Below, piece by piece: positions 1 through 10,977 of a DNA stretch of 64,000 nucleotides. Within the stretch, counting starts at the first letter, position 1, and each line of letters starts with the position of its first letter. A program made the position numbers and the translations under genes. This DNA comes from Trebouxia sp. TZW2008 (taxonomy: Eukaryota; Chlorophyta; Trebouxiophyceae; Trebouxiales; Trebouxiaceae). The notes below the pieces were generated by a model. It saw nothing but the letters and a program-made list of their open reading frames with translations. It ran no database searches and was not told where the DNA came from. The DNA lies in assembly GCA_002118135.1 (NCBI GenBank), contig BDIU01000008.1, forward strand, positions 248,001-312,000. Reading direction: 5' to 3'.

Positions 1-622
1 GTATCATGCAATGTAGTGTAATGCGACAGCCTTGAAATAAGGCTTACCTGTAATGCCTTAGTGCATGAGAAGATTATGTACACAATGCCTGGCTATGGTG
101 TATTAACTTCTGACTGACTGGCTGCTTTCTGTTCAGATTTCTGCCACTCATATCCATATTGTAACAAACTCAATCTGTTTGGGTGTCCCATCTGCACTAC
201 TGTGCGATATGCACTTCAAGATTCGCACACAAAGTCAATGCAAGGACCACTGTGTCTCCAAGCTTCTCTTAAGACTTCAGTACAGTTATGGGACTCACTG
301 CCAGCTCAAATCTTATTCAAACAGTCAATTGATCTAGCACAGCTAGTGAGTGTCTGATGCTTTACCTGGAGCAGCACTGCTGCGGCAGCACTGAGTTGCC
401 TCTGGCTACAGAAAGTCTTGTCAAATAATGCCTGAATTTGTCTGATTCTGTGCAAAGTAGTGCAGCGTATGCCTCAGCTTGGGTGTGAGTGGTCTCACAA
501 ATTCTCTCATGGCCAAGTGGCCTTAGAGTCTCAAACAGGGCCTGAGAAAGCCAACTATTCTGTCCTAGCTCATCAAGCTCTGCTGTGATGGTAATGATTG
601 GCAGCCTTGAATCAAGAAACTG
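1..622. other. 3' flank of the CcdA gene, no gene supported
   Basis: No reading frame here matches a family I recognise and there is no convincing exon chain. It lies just downstream of the CcdA stop codon on the minus strand, so part of it is probably 3' UTR. A minus-strand donor-like site near 49-54 could belong to an exon of a gene mostly outside the window, but I cannot support it. Confidence 0.4.
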
Positions 623-3600
623 TCAAAAAGCTATTCTAGATAAAAGGGCATAGGTACCGCCTGCAAGCATAAGTACTCCACTGGCTGGTGTTACAATTGA
701 ACTGTACTGCCTCAGCGCCAGAATGTTCTTGAGAGCCCCAGTGAACGTTGCAGCAACCAGCAGCGGCGCAACGTACCTGCATCAACAAAACTCAACATCA
801 TGATTCTGACACACCAGCTGTGAATGACAGTGCAAAACATACATGCACGCGCTAAGCTGCAAGGACGCTGGGTCTTGCAATATGCTGGCAGAATTTAGAC
901 AGAGAAGAACATTTCCAACAGCAACGCAACATACCACAGACAGAGAAGCTAGCATGCCCAAGTGACCATCTATTTTCTATATACAGCGATGTGCTGGCCT
1001 TGACACGGTCAGCTGTGCTTTATAGTACAAGACATGCATGCATATATATTTGCATATTACATTAATTGCCTTTGTCACATCGCTTGTCCCGTGCTCGAGC
1101 TAGGGATCCGCCCTTCGTGTCCAGTATGATTGGTATGGGCTAGCACATGATCGAACTGTTTGGAGACAGTTGATTGCTTCTGTACGTACCTAGTTGGGCC
1201 TGCTGAGCCTGCCTAGCCCATCTTTTGAGTGAATGAGTGAGTGAGTGAGTGAGTGAGTGAGTGAGTGAGTGAGTGAGTGAGTGAGTGAGTGAGTGAGTGA
1301 GTGAGTGAGTGAGTGAGTGAGTGAGTGAGTGAGCGAGCGAGCTAGAGAATGAATGAATGAATGAGCTAGAGAATGAATGAATGAATGAATGAATGAGCTA
1401 GAGATCATTGCTGCTGACCTGGCAGATGCTAGGCTGGGAAGCAGTTCAGTGTTGCAATGCACTGACAGAACTAAACAAAAGGAGACAATGCCATGAAGGC
1501 CCTTGCAAAACAAGCTTGCAAAGCCATGCTTTGACAGCTCTTGTCAACGTCACAAAGAGCGGAGATTCAACAGCGGCCAAAATACTGCTCATCAGATACA
1601 ATACTCTTTTCAGGCTATGTGTGATTGTACGACTCACCCAGAGGTGTAGGCTAGCAGCAGGCCGCCACCTTCAAGGGGTCTGTGTGCTGTAGACACGTAA
1701 GCCAGCAAGGTGGCCAAGACTGGTGTGCTGCATGGTGACGCCGCCAGGGCGAATGTGAGACCAGCTGCATATGCCTGCAACACAAGCACACTGCTGAGCA
1801 TGCACAATGCATGCAGTGATTAATGTACGGCATGATGACGCTGCCAGGGCAAATGTGAGACCAGCTACATATGCTTGCATCGCAATGTTGTCATCCTATG
1901 TGCTGTATTACCACATTGTGTACTGCATGGCAATGTTGTCAAGGCAAAGGTGAAAGCAGCTGCATATGCCTGCACTTCAAGCAAGGTCGTCGACACTGAT
2001 ATGCTTCAGGGTGATGCTGCTAGGGCAAATGTGAGACCAGCTGCATATGCCTAAGCAGTGTGATGCTATCAGGGCAAGCACTGTGCTTCTGCATGGAGCT
2101 CTGACAACTGACGCGAAGCGCGACAAAGCCAACATTGCACTAGTGCTGCATGGTGAAGCTGCCAGGGCAGATGTGAGATCAGCTGCATGTGCCTGCAGCT
2201 CAAGCAATCTGCAGGTGCAGACGCCTTGACAAAGTGTGATGCATGTCATGACTAACATTGCACCAATGCGCAATGGTGCTGCCGAAGCAAAGGTGAGACC
2301 AGCTGTCTACGCCTGCAGCTTAAGCAGCATAGGCAACACCAATTGCATAGTGTTGCTGCATAGTGAAGCAAAGGTGAAACCAGCTGTGTATGCCTGAGCT
2401 GGAAAATGGGAGGGCCCTTGAGTGTGCGCACATCATTATCGAGGAAGAGCAGTCACAGGATACTGACGGTGTGTTTGTTTCTCTTGGAAACTAAAAGAGA
2501 TGGTGCAGTATGCTGACCTGTAGAATTGGAGGTGCTTTGAGGGTGCGCACATCCACGTCAAGGGAGGGCAGGCGCAGCGGCAGCACCTCCAACAGATTCA
2601 GCCCCATCACAATGGCCACCAAGCTCACACCTGTAGCCCATGCTTTCTTCTTGAAACATGGTCCGATTCTGACGCGGACGCTAGGCTAGGGTTGAGGGCT
2701 CTGCCAAGGTTGGTATCACCAGTTTGCTGTTAGTGTGATATCGAGTGTAGCCTTGTCAGATTATCCTTGGTAAGGTTTGCATTATAGTGGGAGCCTGACA
2801 GGGTCTTAGTCTCAAGGCACACAATGCGCAACCATATGTAATTAATTGATTTTGTGATATATTATGATGATTAACATCAGCATCATCATTACAACCATTA
2901 TCGTCATTGTGATGACTGGAATCATCATGATCACTAGCATTGTTCTGATTGTTACTACCACTGTTTCTCCTTGAATCACTCACCAAGAGGCAAAATCTCT
3001 CCTATCTGACCATATGCATTACCCACAGTTGTGGACACCACTCCAAGCGCAGCCAGAGTGGTAGCCAGCCCCAGAGCAAAGGCACCAGCCCTGGAAAGCA
3101 GCAAAAACAAGCAATCATCAAGCACATGAGAACATCAAGCAGCACCAGAAACAGAGATTGTGACAACAGGAATTCGTTATGAGGATACTCGGCGTAAGCC
3201 CATGCTTGATGCAAGCACAATGCAGTTGGACGGATTAATCACTATGTTCCAACTGCAATAGTACCTATGAGTAAGGACAGTTTGGTATAAGGGCATTTGT
3301 CTTGATGACCAAAGCAATTTTGATAAACAGAAATCACTATACTGCATCATGTGCAAAATTGCGCAGCCCAGGCAGCAGCTTATGCGTGAGTTGCAGTGTA
3401 GATGCCTCATGCTCAAGTGACCGTTGAGTCTGAAACTGCAATAGATTGAGGTACACTGGCGTTGCCTGCATGAGCTCCTGCTTGGGTCTAGGACAGATTT
3501 TCCCCTGATTGAATAGAATTGGGTGCAAGCAAGGCGCCTGAAGAGCTACCTGCCAACCAGCACTGAATTCTGGCTTGGTTTGTCAGCTTGATACCCTCCA

Positions 3601-4440
3601 ATGTAGCCAATAGTGAGAGGAAGCACGCTCAATGTACAAGGGGATAGGCTGGTCAGCAGGCCTGCTGCTAGCACCACAGCATACGTTGCTGGTGTAACAC
3701 CTGAATGCAAGCAAGGCATTATTCAGCTTTGATTCATTCACTTGTCAAAATTGCATGCTAGGCAGGCTCAGGGGGCTCATCTAGCTATGTACAGGAGCAA
3801 TCCAGTGTCCCCAAGCTTTGCACACCAGAACATGCGCATCACTGCATGCATGCATGTTCCAGAAGGGCTTGCAGTTTGGCTTGGCATACCAAAAGATGGG
3901 TAGCACTGAATGCATGCATGTTGTAATCGGGCTAGCAATTCAGCTTAGTATGCCAGAAAGAAGGAACCACTGAATGCGTGCACATGTCAAAAGGGCGTGC
4001 ACTTTGGCTGAGCGTAGAAACATGGGCGTCGGTGAATGCCTGTAGGCTACAGGTAGCAGTACCAGCAAGTTGACGCTGGACCAGCTGATCAGCCTGCTGG
4101 CCTATGCCATACAGGCCTTGTGACCATGACACGTCTGCCTGAAGTAGGCTGAGATTCAGTGGGGAGCTAGCAGACAAGGCCAACAAAGTCTTTGTCGGTG
4201 CCGAAAGCGATGGGAGGCAGTGAGATGGTACAAAAGCTGCGCGCTGAACAAGGTCAAGGGTGTTTGCTTGCCAGACAGCCGTGCACCTCTTTGGCCTGAA
4301 TCCACATAGATTGTCATTGTGGGTTTGAACGTTGAGAATCTGGTTCAGGCCGTGATATACCTGATACGGGTGCTATGCCTTGCGCTGACGGAAACGCAAG
4401 GACAGAAGTGACTATACGAGGGTGACAAGGTGCGGAGCAT
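623..4440 (-). CDS. ccdA: Plastid cytochrome c biogenesis protein CcdA (thiol-disulfide transporter)
   Basis: Seven exons on the minus strand: 4361-4440, 4063-4295, 3550-3700, 2984-3090, 2518-2630, 1638-1774, 623-776. All junction phases agree and total 324 aa. CcdA is a polytopic thylakoid membrane protein that carries reducing equivalents from stroma to lumen for haem attachment to c-type cytochromes (family knowledge). Seen: an Arg/Ser-rich N terminus starting [12 protein letters not shown] that fits a transit peptide, about six hydrophobic segments, and the two redox cysteines in [11 protein letters not shown] (about C126) and [14 protein letters not shown] (about C243). Also seen are MGLNLLE, and GYVAPLL followed by [12 protein letters not shown] near the C terminus, ending LLSRIAF. 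The ATG at 4440 is chosen because exon 1 ends in phase 2 and joins exon 2 perfectly; exon 2 has no in-frame ATG. Introns 4-5 hold decayed copies of exon edges. Confidence 0.93.
1136..1212. mobile_element. Dispersed repeat copy (possible tRNA-derived SINE)
   Basis: Shares a block (GATTGCTTCTGTACGTACCT... GAGCCTGCCTAGC) with 3750-3815, 27945-28010, 28120-28190, 53685-53740 and, inverted, 61800-61885. It sits directly beside a TGAG microsatellite. See 61800-61885 for the tRNA-like boxes. Confidence 0.5.
1225..1404. repeat. (TGAG)n / (TGAA)n microsatellite
   Basis: About 27 near-perfect TGAG units followed by mixed GAAT and GAGC units with two interspersed GCTAGAGA blocks. It lies in the last intron of CcdA. 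Long reading frames across it, such as the His/Ser/Leu/Thr repeat on the minus strand, are artefacts. Confidence 0.97.
1775..2455 (-). repeat. Decayed tandem copies of CcdA exon edges in an intron
   Basis: Six degraded copies of the 5' edge of exon 6 (1638-1774), each with its CTGCA acceptor complement, occur at about 1827-1874, 1929-1975, 2006-2051, 2147-2203, 2268-2312 and 2355-2399. The nearest still reads [16 protein letters not shown] on the minus strand. At 2400-2455 there is also one copy of the 3' edge of exon 5. Later copies carry indels and stops, so I read them as pseudo-exons. Confidence 0.85.
3190..3345. mobile_element. Degraded pogo/Tigger-like MITE
   Basis: Shares the internal motifs GAGTAAGGACA, TAAGGGCA and CTTGATGACCAAAG with better copies at 39634-39807 and 53310-53483. 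Its ends are eroded. It lies in a CcdA intron. Confidence 0.5.
3750..3815. mobile_element. Dispersed repeat copy (possible tRNA-derived SINE)
   Basis: The block GCATGCTAGGCAGGCTCAGG followed by CTATGTACAGGAGCAATC is the reverse complement of the unit at 1136-1212. It resembles an RNA polymerase III A box at AGGCTCAGGGGG. Confidence 0.45.
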
Positions 4441-5242
4441 GCGCTTCAGACCGGCACGACCTTCGGGGACAAGACTTCACCGGTTAGATCAAGCTAGCAG
4501 CGGGGCTGGTGCCAAGTCAGTCGTTTGCGTTGCCGCTGATGCGCTCACGGGTGTGGCCAACGGCACTGTGCCATGCTCCGAAACCAGCTTGGTATCAACC
4601 CACGTGCTGGCAAACATTGCATTGAATGTAGGCCTGCTGACAGCTTGAGGCTCGAAGGTCACCTGCGCATAAAAGTATCTGTGGCACCACTCACACCAAG
4701 CTGATGCATATGCCGCAGAATTTGCTGATAGCTTCCCAGCTGATCCTGTGCAAGCCTGAATCCTGGTACGTACACTAGCAGCTGAAGGCGTAGTTTCAGC
4801 AAACTTTGCTCTACAAGAAGCTTGTTGAAACTCGATAGCTCGCACTTCAAGCCAATCATGCTTGGATCTGTGTTGCTGCATGTTTTGTCAATAGCTGAAG
4901 TTGTGCTCAGCTAGCAAACACTGTCAGGTGGAACGGATCATGTGTCTGATGCCAAATAGCTACAACCACATGTACAGCTGGATTGCGCTAACAGGGTCGA
5001 CAGACGCGCTCATGCGAGTGATTGGCATCATAGCAATTCAAATATATCATAGCACAGTAGTTAGTGATGTCTGCTTGGTTGGTGATGTGGAAGCAGACTC
5101 CCAGAACTGCACTGACGAGCAAGTGACTGATGTTATCTCCATTGCCAAGTTTCGACTGTGCCTACTGCATCTCCGGCCACCATGAGGCCGCCGGAAACAG
5201 CAGCAAGAAACAGGGTCAAATGACATGCTCATGCAAGTAATG
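4441..5242. other. Intergenic: CcdA 5' region and WD40 gene 3' region
   Basis: Between the CcdA start and the stop of the upstream WD40 gene. A plus-strand frame 4439-4648 begins [15 protein letters not shown] and looks transit-peptide-like. It overlaps the CcdA start inside a GCATGC palindrome, and I found no downstream exon, so I do not call it a gene. At about 5127-5206 there is a degraded copy of the last 75 bp of the WD40 terminal exon (5243-5318). Confidence 0.5.
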
Positions 5243-8200
5243 TCATCTCCATTGCCAAGTTTTGACTGTGCCTGCTGCATCTCCAGCCACTATGAGGCCG
5301 CCAGGGACAGCAGCAAGAGCTCTTGCATCTTTCATAGCGGACAGCTGCCCTCGATCTTCAAAATCGGGCAAGCCGTGTAATCTGATTATGTTCTCCTGTG
5401 AGTGGGATGTGAGGACAACAGCTGCCTGCTTAGCATCAGAAGTGCCACACATGGCTAGCACAGCCCCATACTCCTCTTGCTGCAAGCATGGAGCTCTGTT
5501 AGATGCAAGCTTTTAGAGTAAACAGAAAAAACGTCAAAATTATGCCTCTGGCATCATAACTTGCGTCTTCCTTCAGTGTAGTGTACTCTTCCCTGAAACC
5601 CTGAACCCTGAAACTGGGCTTCTAAACCCTGATGGATGGGCCTAATATAAAAAAACTCGACAAATTAGTAAAACGAATTTTCCAAAAACCCTAAGCCCAC
5701 CCTAAGCGTTGAGTGTACACTACAATGAAGGAAATGCATAACCTGAGCCTGTATGAGCAGAGGCAGCCTGGAACAAGCTTGCGCTACCACACTTCAACAC
5801 AGGATGACTTGCAGGCAGGAAGCGCAAGGAGTGCTGCACAGACTTGTAGATCTGCACAATAGCATGAATATGCAGTGCAATTTGCTGCAAACAAGCGTAT
5901 CAGCAGTGGCCAGCTGCGGGTGCAGAAGTCAATTCAGCAAAGCGTGCTTGCTGGTCTGTATACAGCCTATAGTGTGCATTGTTGGCAGCAATGCATGTAT
6001 TGGCAATCTGACATGTCGTAACATATTTCGCAGTAGCAAGCAACACGAAGGAAGGTTTGATAGTGCATACCTGACCAGAGTCAGATGTAGATGGATGACT
6101 GTAGTTGGGTGATGTCTCAAGGATTGCATTTGGCTGGGGGTTTTCTGTAGGGCTCCACACTTTGACGCTGCCGTCTAGAGCACAGCTGAGCAAGTAACCC
6201 TGCATAGGCAGTGTTGCCCTCAGTTCTGGCTGCAGCCTTACAGCCAAAAGATCACCTGGAGTCGTTCTAAGAACATGGTACCTCGCCTGAGATTCATTGT
6301 CTGTGCATTCTCACTGGTGACCAACAACGGCAGCAGAACCGTCAGCGACGCATATCCCAGCTGACACATGTATTTTGAAATGCAGACAGGCTCAAATCAA
6401 CTCATGTCAAAATCTGAGGCATATAATTGCTTGCTCCTGACACCACAGGATGCCATCAAACATCTCTGTCTGCTTCACCAGGATAAGGATGCGGCACAGT
6501 TGCACATGACACGCTGATGCTTGCCTGGTATGGGACCAGTCCCATGACTATGCCAGAATAGTTGGGCGCAGCTGAAGGACCATGCGCACTGGGCAGTGTC
6601 TGTAAGCACTGCCCCAGCTGCATACTCCAAATCTGCAATGCAGTACACCATCACCGCGAATCGTCATTGTCATGCGTTCCAGTGAGGATCTTTGACCTAG
6701 CTAAGTGCATACAGAGCATTGAACTGCCTCTAGATAACACAGTACAGTTAGGTTTGTCAGCATGTACACCCATGGCATGCTACAATTTGGTGTTCACACA
6801 ACAGAACAACAAGACAGGTGCTTCAAATCTGCAATACAGAGTAAAAGACCTCTGATTCTGCATGGCGCGCTAGGTGCTGATGAGGATACGACGTGACAAT
6901 GCAACAAATATAGCAGCAGCCAATGCATACTGAAGTTGCAGGGTCGCAGATTGGGCCGCAATGACTACAGACTAGAATGCTTGTTGGATGGCAAAGTCCT
7001 GACGCGATTGTTGTTCATGACAATGTTGCATTAATGTGGCATTGATGTTGTGTGACATAAACCGCAAGCAATCATAAGCCTCAGATGTTCAGTTGAGTGA
7101 ATGTGAGGATGCATGTTGCAGACTGTGAGAGATGGACTGGCTAAGCAGCTTTATGTCCAACCTTGATGTTGCCGTGCCAGTCTGCAGAGAAAAGATACTG
7201 CTGGTCCACTGTGAGACACTGGACTGCACTATCATGACCCCCTGACGCCTGGTTTAGCTCTACCTGCATGCATGCCAAGGGCTTTCAGTGCAATGATACA
7301 CTTTGTGTATCAATCAATCAATACAATTTACAGTTTGGGGCAGGGAGCCAGATGTGACTCATCGGACTTCCTGGCTTGAAAGCACAGGTGAATGTGTCTG
7401 GCAACCAAAGGCAGCTGATCAGTGTTTGCCTTTGTTGCAGAGCTGTTCTGCATGCTGCAACCCAAGTCTGTGAGGAAGCTTAGTACATCATTTGCTTTCT
7501 CTCTGATTGGCAGCCGAACGCTTATACTTTTATTTTGCCTTTTCTCCTAGAGGTCATGTGACTGGTTCATGACACTGACAAGCCACGCAGCATTGAAGGA
7601 ATCTCACAATGCAAGACAGAGCATCGGCTGTGAAATGAGACGTTCATATGTAAGATCAGCATGATTGCAAATAGCGACTTGCAACGTGAAGTCGCTCGCA
7701 TGTTTTGCAGATGTTAAGCAGAAATAAGAAATGCTTACCAAAGCCTGGAACGCTTGACTTGTTGCATCAAACTGCCATACTTTGATGGTAGTGTCCTGAC
7801 CTCCACTGAACAAGAACTGCGCTGCCTGTGCTAGACATAACACAGCACCCTGCACAAGACACCCAGACTTGAAGCTGATATCTTGACCTCTAATGAACCA
7901 TAACTGCGCTGCCTGTGCTAGACAGCCACAGCATCCTGCACAAGACACGCAGTCAACTCCAGTCCAGTTTTACCCATGCATAATGGACCAAAACATATCA
8001 CAGGGATGGAGAAGTATGCAATGATGAGCTACTCACAAGTGAGCAAAAGCGCACATGGCACAAAAGGAGTCCACAAAGAAGTGATGCTACCAGTCATCAC
8101 AGGTGCTGAATGTGTGTGGCGCAAGTCTCGCTAAGATCACAGTACGCTGGAAGACCAGGGCATGCAGATAGCATATGGTGCACGCAGCAGCACTTGACAT

Positions 8201-9552
8201 CATTGTTGCAAGACAGAAGCCAAGCACAAAGCTTCCATGCAAGACAGCAATAGCACAGCCAGTATACAGCATTCCAGACTATTTCTGCAGAACAAAGGAA
8301 AAGCATTGCATGCAGAGCATTGAGGCGTACCCTATGGCGTCCTGGCAAGATCAGGTCTGTCCCAAGGTCTACATGCCACGCACGCACCATTCCTTCCTCA
8401 GGACTGCTATGCAAGCCAACTACGAGCATCTTGCCAGACAGCAGCATGCTGTCAACTTCCCCACCAGCATCTATAGTTTGTATACACTGCATCACACAAA
8501 CGCAACACTAGAGTTTAGTACACTTGGTACACTACTCACGCAGACACAACAAGAGTGTTTGCTCATGTCAATCAAGTCTTAGTGCTTGCTGTTGCCAAAC
8601 AACATTTGCATTTGCTCACGCCACTCAACAATTGTGTTTGCTCGTGCCAATCAACAGTCGTGTTTGCTTAGGCTCACCTGATCAAGCACTAAGTGTTGTA
8701 AGACTGAAATTGCATTGGAAAAAACACAGCAGAGTTGGTAATGAGAGTCTGATCACCTGGCCAGTTTCCATGTGCCATATTCGCAATGTCTTGTCTGCTG
8801 ACCCCGTGTATATCTGCAGCAGCATTGAAGCACAGCTGCATGAGCACATTGACATTGATACATGAATAAGATGTGTTACAAGACATATGCAACAGGCTGG
8901 GTAGCTAAGCAATGCAGCATACACCTCTCATGAGCATGCACACTTTTGCTGATGCTAGCATGACTGCATTGCAAACGAGTCATGTGCCTGGCGGGAGAGC
9001 TGTGCAGACCTGCTGAGCATCTGGATTGATGGCAATTGATGTTACTTTTTTGCTGTGCCCTTTCATGACTTTCAGGAACTTTATATCATCAGGGTCAGGG
9101 AAATGCGACCCCGCCCCACTTCTGCCCCTACCCCTCCCCCTGCCTCTACCTTCAGGCATCAAAGTCAGCGTTGAAGGAAGTAGCATTCAAGCAAGTATCA
9201 TTGAAGGAGCAATGAAGCAAGATATGACAGAGCAGGGAGCATGTTTGGCAACATTGAAGGCTTGTGAAACGAGAAGATTGGGAGGGTGCCTAAAGGCGCA
9301 TGCAATGCGATTCTAAAGCACTCAAGGAGCTGCACCTCTTACACCCCATGCCTGCCTCCCATACGCCTGGTTGTTATTGTAACCACGGGCATTGTAGTTG
9401 TCATTATAGCCACCTCTGTTGCTGTTGTATGCACCTCGGTTTCCGCCTCTATTGCTGTTATAGTTGTTGTATGCACCCCCTCTGTTGTTTTGCCAGTGTC
9501 CGCTGCCTCTGCCACTGCGTGATGGACCTTCTCCTGTGTCCATCGAAGCCAT
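5243..9552 (-). CDS. WD40-repeat protein, ZFWD-like, with RGG/Asn-rich N terminus
   Basis: Nine minus-strand exons: 9345-9552, 9010-9149, 8757-8813, 8331-8486, 7739-7849, 7162-7263, 6537-6632, 6071-6229, 5243-5479; 421 aa, all phases consistent. The C-terminal 300 residues form a beta propeller with WD40 signatures such as YTGSADKTLRIWHMETG, FSGGQDTTIKVWQF, FSADWHGNIK, SCALDGSVKVW and VAGDAAGTVKTWQW. Order and sequence resemble plant ZFWD (CCCH zinc finger plus WD40) proteins. Oddly, no CCCH finger is visible. The N terminus is instead rich in Arg, Gly, Asn and Tyr, then has an RGRGRGRGR run, which suggests RNA association (inference). The start MASMDTGEG is the first ATG in the open exon. 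A partial copy of exon 5 lies in intron 4. Confidence 0.88.
5568..5733. mobile_element. Small element with terminal inverted repeats and telomere-like core
   Basis: TTCCTTCAGTGTAGTGTACTC at 5568-5588 is mirrored by GAGTGTACACTACAATGAAGGAA at 5711-5733. The interior carries several AAACCCTGAACCCTGAAA-type and AAACCCTAAGCCC units plus an AT-rich centre. It fits a MITE or a captured telomere-like patch and lies in the last intron of the WD40 gene. Confidence 0.6.
7850..7948 (-). repeat. Decayed copy of WD40 gene exon 5 edge
   Basis: On the minus strand this reads CLAQAAQLWFIRGQDI, parallel to CLAQAAQFLFSGGQDT in exon 5 (7739-7849), and is preceded by the same TCTTGTGCAG acceptor context. Frame and codons have decayed. 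Confidence 0.8.
8515..8690. repeat. Short tandem repeat, GTGTTTGCTC...CAATCAA units
   Basis: Four degraded units of about 36 bp resembling GTGTTTGCTCATGYCAATCAA lie in intron 3 of the WD40 gene. Confidence 0.6.
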
Positions 9553-10977
9553 CAAGCCTCAAGACGCAGCCTGTACTTCAGAAGCCTTCGTTACGGCAGA
9601 CGCGGGGACAAACAGAGTTACATGCTTAGAGCTGATCAGCAAGGCGATGTGCTGTTTGCTGCCTGCGGTAAGGAGAGGCGGTTGAAAGGTGGCACGCAAA
9701 TCTTTTGCGGTCCAACACTTGCTTGCTTGCTTCGCTACTGGCTTTGATGACCGTCACAGCGCAAGGCAAGCGCTCTCGAGTTCCAGCAGGTGCAGCAAAG
9801 TCGCTCTCTGTGGCATGAGTCATAATCAGGTGGCAGCCCCGTGATCAGGGTTTTGCTGTCAACTCTGATGCTGTTGAGGAAGCTGGCATGTCATGCTTGA
9901 GACTGAGGCCCTTTCTACACCTGGTGAACGTAGGCTCCTAGGGGGGGCCCTGCACAGACAGTCTTGAGCAGTGTGAAGTCGCAGTCGTGTTAGATCGCTG
10001 CTGGCCTTCGGACTTGTCAAGCAAGCAGCTAGTGCAGTGCACTTGCTGGCAACAGGCACATCAAAAGTCGCTGCAGTCAGAAACGGCCAGCGTGCATTCA
10101 TGGCTGCACGACATGATCAAGCACAGCACTGCTCAACACTCAAATCTTTGCAGAGCACTGGTGTGATGTCATAGGACAAGCACATTCTGTGACTTCAGCA
10201 GGCAATGAGATTGAGCTCATCAGCAGTATATTACATGCATATAACTAAATGGCACCTACAGAGCTACCAAGCCTGCAGTTGAGCAAGCAGCCATGGATGC
10301 AAGTAGCTTTTATGACATACTCATGACCCCCTTGTCATATGCATGCTTCATGTGTCTTTATGACTGCAAGCAAACACCTGGTGCACACAAAACTTTAAGG
10401 CCTTATGACCCCAGGTACAGGTCCATTCATCCTAACAAAGCGTGAACTAAGCTCACAGCGCTCTACGGCATCAACTGATTTCGATCTAACAAGTTGCACA
10501 GAACTTGCTGCAACCCTGCAGGAGTTCTGCCCTGCTTGCCTGTAATGAGGTTAGTTGTTGCAATGATGTAAAGGCTGAGGGAAACATACTGGCTGTCATG
10601 GCAACTCATCAAATTGCAAAGTGTTCCTGCATCATTATTAAAGATTGGCAAGCCACGGCAGCATCAAACCAGCTGGAGCTGAAGTCTGCACAGTCTGTTC
10701 AAAGGGACAGATGAGACCAACCTCTGAAACGCTTGACAAAGGTCCATGTTGAGCTTGAATCCAGCGAGACCTCTGGGCGTCATTCCAATACAAAATGCAA
10801 TTTTTCAAAGCTCAGGCCATGCTGCTTTTGCATTCTGCCAGCATCAAAGCCAGCATAGGTGAACGCTGCTTGCTTGCTGCAGAACTGGCCTTAGCATGTG
10901 TGGCGTGGTCCCCTCAAGTGAGAGAATGCCGGTCATCAAAATTGGTCTGTTCTGCTTTCGTAATCAGCAACGAGATT
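9553..10977. other. Intergenic region upstream of the WD40 gene
   Basis: No complete gene supported. Possible coding patches on the minus strand are at 10720-10783 (reads TPRGLAGFKLNMDLCQAF, ends at a GT) and about 10398-10500 (reads QLVRSKSVDAVERCELS). I could not link them into a phased model or a family. Part of 9553-9860 is GC-rich and is probably the WD40 promoter and 5' UTR. Confidence 0.4.

Noticed and set aside
1190..1513. Minus-strand frame encoding long His-Ser-Leu-Thr repeats
   Set aside because: It is the translation of the (TGAG)n microsatellite and of spliced-out CcdA intron sequence.
10720..10783. Short minus-strand patch resembling a GPI-transferase (PIG-Q) motif, GLAGFKLN
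   Set aside because: Only about eight residues are similar and no neighbouring exon continues the family, so chance is likely.
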